Below, in pieces: positions 57,706 through 64,000 of a DNA stretch of 64,000 bases (position 1 is the stretch's first letter; each line of letters opens with the position of its first letter). The translations under genes were made by a program, and so were the position numbers. A model generated the notes under the pieces. It did no database searches. It was not told the origin of the DNA and was given only the letters and a program-made list of their open reading frames with translations. Source of the DNA: Liolophura sinensis (Eukaryota > Mollusca > Polyplacophora > Chitonida > Chitonidae); NCBI RefSeq assembly GCF_032854445.1, contig NC_088306.1:29051764-29115763 (forward strand), written 5' to 3'.

Positions 57706-60429
57706 GCCAACGTGAAGTAAGTCGGAAGACATGTCACGCACATGCAATTGCGAAGTTTTGTGGTTGTTACGGTATTCTGTAATCGGTTTTTATCAACGAG
57801 GAGTCCATCTTTTGAATATATCAAATTTTCCGACAATGACAAATGATATATTGCATAAAACACAGATCGAGCTCACAAACATCACACCCGAGTCGGCTTA
57901 CAAGTGGCTTTGCAATCAATCTATGGCGGCCCGGCGACTAAACCCCATTGGGCCGAATCGATCCACACTTATGCAAGCTGGAGAGCAGACCGCTGATATC
58001 ACAGAGGATGTACAAAGTGATACGGGCCTTTGGTGTTGACAGCTCGCATTCACTGATCGATCATACAGGTTTCCGACAAATCAAACCGATCGGTAGATAA
58101 CCCGGTATAGCAGTGATCCCCATAAGTTCCAAAAATCAATCAACAGTCTCTAGTTAATCGATTATGTTTATGTTCGAATTCAGCCCCAAAACGGAAGAGA
58201 ATGAATCGTCATTTTGTTTAGTTTTATACGTAATTCATAACGACCTCTGTAATCCAGAATGCCTATTAATTATTTTAATTGTAATGGAAACGAAAAGAAA
58301 TGCAAATCTTACATGTTTCGAAAGTCAAAACTGAATTAAAACACAAGGGTGTTTCTAGAAGTTCTTGTCGTTAAAATCTGAAAATCGTAGCCAATCAACT
58401 CCGACATCACTTTTTCATTTCGTTCCGATCCCCACTGCAGAGAGATGATGAAATGGTTGGTAAAAAATTTTTATCAATTATAAAACAAAAATAAAATCAA
58501 CATGGTAACACAGAGAGCAACAATAAACCTCGGGTATAAGATTAATCAATGCCTGGCGTTACCTGTGAATATAGCCTGCCAAGACAATGCAATCGGCTGG
58601 CCATTTGGGAAATAAATGCTAGCTCAGTCACTTTTTTTCTTTGATACACGCGATCACTGTTCTCGTGAAGAGATGCGAAATTGGTTTGATACATGTAATT
58701 CCGAGAGAAATCTGATGCATTAGATCATTTGAATGCGGTATTTTTCGGAAGTAGGCTGCCGTTTGATATTGGCATCAGTTGTCACGAGATGTCTGATTAC
58801 ATTTCCGGTTGTCACGTGAGGATAGCGTGACAATTCGCCCAGATAGTTGTTGAGAGGCAATGGATTCGTAATTGTTCAATTTAAACTTTCGTGTCTTCGA
58901 ATTCTGGAAAAATTTCGATTTACCTGCGTTTTACCGTAAATATGTCGGTTCTGGGGTTTGTGAACAGCACATTTTCACCGGACTGTCGTGCCAGCCGCAC
59001 CAATGAAAATAGTTGTCAGAACTTCCGGTATAAATAACAGGACTGCAGTATAGAAAATAAATTGTCCGCCGGCGCTTCATTTCTCGGAAGATTTTGACGA
59101 ACACCCAGCAAATTTATACAGCGCATTGATCACAAAATCATAACCTTACATTGTAAAAACATATATATCTGAAAACATCCTTTATTATCCAAATTATCGC
59201 TCCCGTGGTACAGATGTCATAATAAGTTATCAGGGAAAACAGTGCATTATTACATTAAAGTTAGCTTTTTTAAATAAATATTCCGGCAATTGACAACGCA
59301 GAGCTAGTAATAACCCGGATTGCTTTTACTTACTTAAGTCTGATGAATGCTCTGATGAGTGTCCCCCAAACATTTCTTTTATTTTAAAGGTCTAGTTTAA
59401 ATATGTGTATGTGATCATAATTAAACGCAAGTACAAGAATTGCGTTTGTTTCTGTGTCACTTTGGGCAATTCTTGTCATATACTTTTATTATTAACTATC
59501 TTAAAGCTTTGAGTTTCTTTTTCCCTTTTTAAGATAATTTTGGTTACTATCGAAATAAGGCGACTGTTTTCAGTTGCGTATGCTTGTTTCGCTGGGAAAC
59601 GGTGCGCTTTTATCCCTGAGGTGATGCCGACTCTATAGTAATCAAAAATCCTTTGATGTGTTTTTGTTTCCTAGATACAAAGCATAATATCTGTTTTTCA
59701 TGGTAACAGTAATATGACAAGATTTAAGAACTAATTGAAAATATACGGTGTTATCTGATATAATGGCTTTCAGCGTGATGCTAAAATATTTACTAGAATA
59801 TATTCTGTGTGTGAACATGATACTTGAAGTGAATCAGTTTTCCTGTACAACTTTATGTACAAAGTCTCTGTACATCTGAAGAAGAAAATATTGAATTCCT
59901 CCCAAGGAGAAACCCACTGCAGCCTGTAGACCGCAAGTGTAGCCAAAATGTCGGCATAATGCCGTCTTTGCATGAATATTCTTATGTCTGTCCCAATATT
60001 ATATAACAGCAAAGAAATGTTTTTTGAGGGACCTTAACAGCTGACAAATGTTGCCGTAACGTTACCCGTATCGTCTGCATAGCACTCGGGTGTTTCGTCA
60101 CGCACTCATGTCTATCAGTTGTGAAGGAAAGCCACCATAATGTCAACATCCACTCAACAGTATTCATCAACTCAGACTTGTGGATATTTTTGTTCTTCTT
60201 CGTGCTTCTTAAACCCAAGTATTGCGCTTTTCAATAACGTTTTTCAATCTTGTTGTCTGGATCCCTCCTTTAACTTGTCTCTCTTGTTCTCTGTGTCACT
60301 TCTCACATCAAGAAAATCTCTAAAAAGCCAACTTCAAATTCAAGAAAACTTGTTTCTTGCTGAAAATAGCATTTCATTTGATACACAGTTTTAAAATATC
60401 GAACTATGGTAAAACCCACTCAGTTCCAT
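57706..60429. other. 2.7 kb without a recognised feature
   Basis: A 102-codon ATG frame (57731-58039, plus) shows no recognisable domain. No repeats were noticed. Confidence 0.35.
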
Positions 60430-60505
60430 TGCTGGCAGATTAGTCTACACGGTCTCCTTTCGACATTCCCTTAGCCAAAAAGGTAGCAGGTTCCAAACCA
60501 GCCAT
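60430..60505 (+). mobile_element. tRNA-like head (A and B boxes)
   Basis: TGGCAGATTAGTCTACACGG is a loose A box; GGTTCCAAACC at 60489-60499 is a good B box. It may be the 5' end of the dispersed element that follows. Confidence 0.45.
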
Positions 60506-60539
60506 CGCTGGTTACTTAGCGGCCTTGCGGAGATTTTCA

Positions 60540-60860
60540 TAGGTTACCAGATATATGAACAGCTGCAATCAAAACGCAACTGAGATACATGTTTTGTACT
60601 TGACAACTTATATTCTAGCATGGTACACGATTGAGTACTGATTTCAGAACATACCCCTCTTTCCAAATTCATTGAAAACTGTTGACTGTTAAAAACTTCG
60701 CTTTGCCTGATTCCTTTATTTCGTACTTCATATACTTTGTTAGTTCTTTGACGGTTCGTTGTTATACATCTTGAGAATTGTTCTAGCGATTATTACCCTG
60801 GGATGCCCTTACTGGTTGACGGCATTGGGTATACGAATGTCTGTTTCGACGGATAGACGT
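60540..60860 (+). repeat. Dispersed element E, copy 2, containing one decayed 71-bp satellite monomer
   Basis: GATATATGAACAG, AAACGCAACTGAG, TTCATTGAAAACTGTTGACT and TACTTCATATACTTTGTTAG match 25150-25370. At 60812-60850, TGGTTGACGGCATTGGGTAT and ACGAATGTCTGTTTCGAC match the 71-bp satellite. Confidence 0.7.
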
Positions 60861-63800
60861 ATAGTGATAAGCAGTTATTTGTCCGCCCAAAAAATCGATG
60901 GAAGCGCTGTTCTGTTTTGTTCTTTTCTGTATTAGGTCACAGTGTATATGGTGCCCATATAAAGCACAAGGGCAGTTCACAAGAACCGCAGCGTAAGAGC
61001 AAAGAGTGAGGCGCGCTTACAATGCGCGGCACTGGCGTGTATAAGCGGGAAGCGTGGAATAAGTGGAATTCACATTAATTTTTTTGATTGATTCTATTCG
61101 TGAATTAAAGCCGTAATCTCATGACGTTTTATTGCTCCGTTAGATGTCACATTTTAAGCAGCGTCGGGTTGTTTTAAACGCGGCAAAACAATGCGCTTAA
61201 GCACCTCTGAAGCGTCACGACAGGAACCGTTTTTGACCAGCCTGAGCTCGATCCAGTGACAAACACAGCTATAGTCTACAAAGGGATCGTATGATTGTAG
61301 ATGTGTATCTATTTGACATGTGACATCAATGATAGTTGCAGTCAACTTAAATAGCATGTCATTGTCTTGTGAAGGATGAACAAAACCTGTAGCTGTCAGA
61401 ATTCCGACTATCTTGACATCCTTAAAATGACAAGATTTATATATAACACCATGTTTTCGTGACTTACCCCATTATCAATATAACTACTTGACAACACGTC
61501 CGTAGTAAATATCCTGGTATTGTGACGATCGGACCAACTATTGGTTGATGACACATAACCGTATGACAAATTTAAGGGCAAATACGGTGCCTCGTTGACC
61601 ATGTGTTACACCATATTATATCTAAGATTGCTATCGGCAGAGAAACTCGGAGGTTTATTTATATCGACTGCGTTCCCAGCTGTTGCTTTCTTTGTTGACA
61701 CTGCTATAGCTATGGTGATATGATCGAAAACCGCTTTCCTTTCCGCTCGTTTTGTTGTGGCATTATTTGCAAGCCACCAAACACAAGATGAATGTAATAT
61801 ATAAAGGTCTGCAGTCAGATTTTGACCTGGTTCATCGATTTAGGCAATAATGCAGTCTGTTTCATATGAAATTCTTCTTACAATATTGACCCACGCTAAC
61901 TAATATCTCAAGGTGAAACAGAAAGCGTTTCCAAGGGAAAAAAACAAACAAAAGCATTTCAGACTGAGAATCTCCTGCCTACCCTAAATGCAATATGATA
62001 CCTGCAAAACAGGATAGTTCACAGAATAACTGCTATATTACAGTGGGTCATAGTAAATGTAAACATGCACTTAAAACATGTCAATTATTGCATATTATTT
62101 TGGACTGTATTTCACTTAATATTTTATACATATCAAAAAGCAGGCTTTAATATTCATTATGTAATCTAATTAGATACAAACTGTAACAACTTAGAGACAT
62201 CTAGTAAACAATATAGACACAAGACCTGTCTTCATTTAATCAGCCAAATCTATAGAGACTGAAGCCCGTCAAATTCACGTGTATGTCATGTAAAACGCCA
62301 CTACGGTTCTGGTGTGTTTCGATGGATAAAACCAGCCTATTAAAGTATATCCCATATTCATTTGATACATTATACAATTGTATTTTCGAAAAACATAAAC
62401 ATGCTTTGATATCATATTTTTTTGTATTCTGATTAAACCGACAATCGTTTTCGCTTATTTGAAAACAGAATTCTCAGCCTTTGTAATCAGTCAAGCAGGT
62501 GATCAGGGAATCAGGCACGAGAGACCTCAATCAAAACATTAATCAAGCTATACATCAAGTTCTTATCGCCTTTAATCACAAAATGAACACAAGCCTGCAA
62601 GGAATGGGCTGCGCGGGGAGGGTGGGGGGTGTCGTAGTAGAGCCGAGCACATTTCTCTCAGTGGATATTATATCTTGTCTTCTTAGCAGGAAGACGTCCG
62701 CGGTGAATGCCAATTCATCTTTGGCTAACTGGCGACGTCAGGTCACAGACATGGCTTCTACACAACCTGCGTTCAAGCTGCCATTCGTAATAAGGGAGTG
62801 CTATCAGACTCAGTCTATGGCGGTAAGCCATGTACATCGCGTCCACCAATTCCACTGAACGTTCGGAGAAATACGGCGATTGGATTGTGACACATAAGGG
62901 CTCCCGCTGCACATTTCGGTGAACAAAAACCAAATTGCATTGCCGTGTGCCGAAATAGAACGGGCCTGGGAGGATGTTAAAAAAATGGTAAACAGAGAAA
63001 TGGAATGACGCAAGGATGGCCGATTTTATATCCCCGGTGATACGTTTTATTGGCTTATATCCGCGTGATATTGTGTTCTTTAATGTGCCGGTTGTTAAAG
63101 AGCGCATTTTGCCTAGTATGCTATCATTAATTGTCACGAGATGTGTATGACGAAAACATGTTATTTTGCAATAAACAAGAAAAAGTAGCGATAACTGAGC
63201 AAGAGAGTGGACCTGTGGATAACATGTTAAAGGTCTTTTAAATAAAGGATTTACACGTGCAAGACAAGATTTATCCGGTTTTAACGGATGAAACAAAAGT
63301 GTAATAGCCAGAGAATGGCACTATGATTACTTATTACGGGAGGGTTTTTAGGCTTCAGCTATCACGCTCTAACTCCTGAATCGAGATGTCAGCTCATCTT
63401 TGTGCATTTGTTGTGATCATCTTGACATCGTGATTCTTTCCCGCTATTGTTCCATAAGAAGTCATTAATAAACTAACTTTCTTTTCCTTCAGCATATCTT
63501 AAAGGGTATTTTGTTAAATAGAACAGAAGTGATACCATTCATTCATAAGACTTTTGACTTCGTAGTGCTCATTCCATTGCTTCCGGCGTGATCCTCGACG
63601 TTTGTTTCAAAATGCTGAATGATTTTATGGCTTGATTATATTGTCAGGACTTTAAAATTTCATCTGACGTGATTAAAAATACAAAACGTTTTTCCTGGGC
63701 TTTCCATATAAGTTCACAAAATCTAAATCTGTTTAAGGCCTAGGTCTTCAATTCGCTTATCCCGCTCTTACGCCAAAACTTGCCCTTAGCCATATTCAGA

Positions 63801-64000
63801 GCTTACTCTTAAAACCCATAACGGAATTCTGTGCGGTAACATCACTGCATTTATTTACTTAATTTTGTTGAAGTCATTCTTTACACGTGAACACGGTCGT
63901 CTGTAGCGTGATTTTCGCCGGGCACTCCAATTCCCTACTCTCGTAAAACAGAGCGCCATCTTACTGGCGAAGTAAGATTTTGCGTCTTGTTGAAATAACA
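60861..64000. other. 3.1 kb without a recognised gene
   Basis: A 193-codon minus-strand frame (62715-63296, no ATG start) overlaps a 119-codon plus-strand frame (62499-62858). The latter contains an internal ATG at 62750 and a GGTAAG donor-like site at 62822. Neither has recognisable domains. Confidence 0.35.

Noticed and set aside
62715-63296. 193-codon minus-strand frame
   Set aside because: It has no ATG at its start, no domain I recognise, and overlaps a plus-strand frame. It could be an exon, but nothing supports it.

Overview
The window is eukaryotic nuclear DNA. It is AT-rich, has no operon structure, and is dominated by satellites, microsatellites, SINEs and palindromic DNA transposons. 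Several tRNA-derived SINE fragments end in TGAAATATTCTTGAG, then a CACCAATCAAATAAATAAA tail. I recognise that type from lophotrochozoan, especially mollusc, genomes. The most likely source is a marine mollusc or a close relative, but nothing here fixes the species. I found no conserved host protein-coding gene, rRNA or intact tRNA.

Layout. 1-6560 is a 71-bp satellite (about 92 monomers) with higher-order structure. 6.6-22.4 kb is a patchwork of old dispersed repeats: SINEs, a 34-bp minisatellite, and two inverted copies of a palindromic TTAA-flanked MITE. 22.48-24.36 kb is a 19-bp satellite. 24.4-33.9 kb holds a fold-back element, dispersed repeats, two (AT)n tracts and long stretches where I recognise nothing. 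42.3-51.3 kb holds short minisatellites, SINE pieces and unrecognised sequence. 51.43-53.07 kb is a 42-bp satellite and 56.5-57.7 kb a 27-bp satellite. 58-64 kb is mostly unrecognised.

The most interesting part is 33954-42285, a recently mobile element present as two near-identical units around a 200-N gap. Each unit starts with a 453-bp direct repeat, followed by a leader with promoter-like signals and an intact 684-codon gene for a Mutator-like DDE transposase. In the complete second unit a small convergent gene follows on the minus strand. It encodes a 127-residue His-Cys-box (I-PpoI-like) nuclease with its presumed catalytic His and Asn intact. A third copy of the 453-bp repeat closes the block. 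The outer ends form an 18-bp imperfect inverted repeat (15/18) flanked by CAAT on both sides. I infer a two-gene transposon in which the transposase moves the element; the nuclease may assist cutting, homing or copy gain. The pairing with a homing-type nuclease and the long direct terminal repeats are what may be undescribed.

A second theme is satellite origin. Single degraded monomers of the 71-bp satellite sit inside two copies of an otherwise unrelated dispersed element (25.15-25.44 kb and 60.54-60.86 kb), which suggests the array was seeded from a transposable element. All similarity statements are by eye; no database search or alignment program was run.
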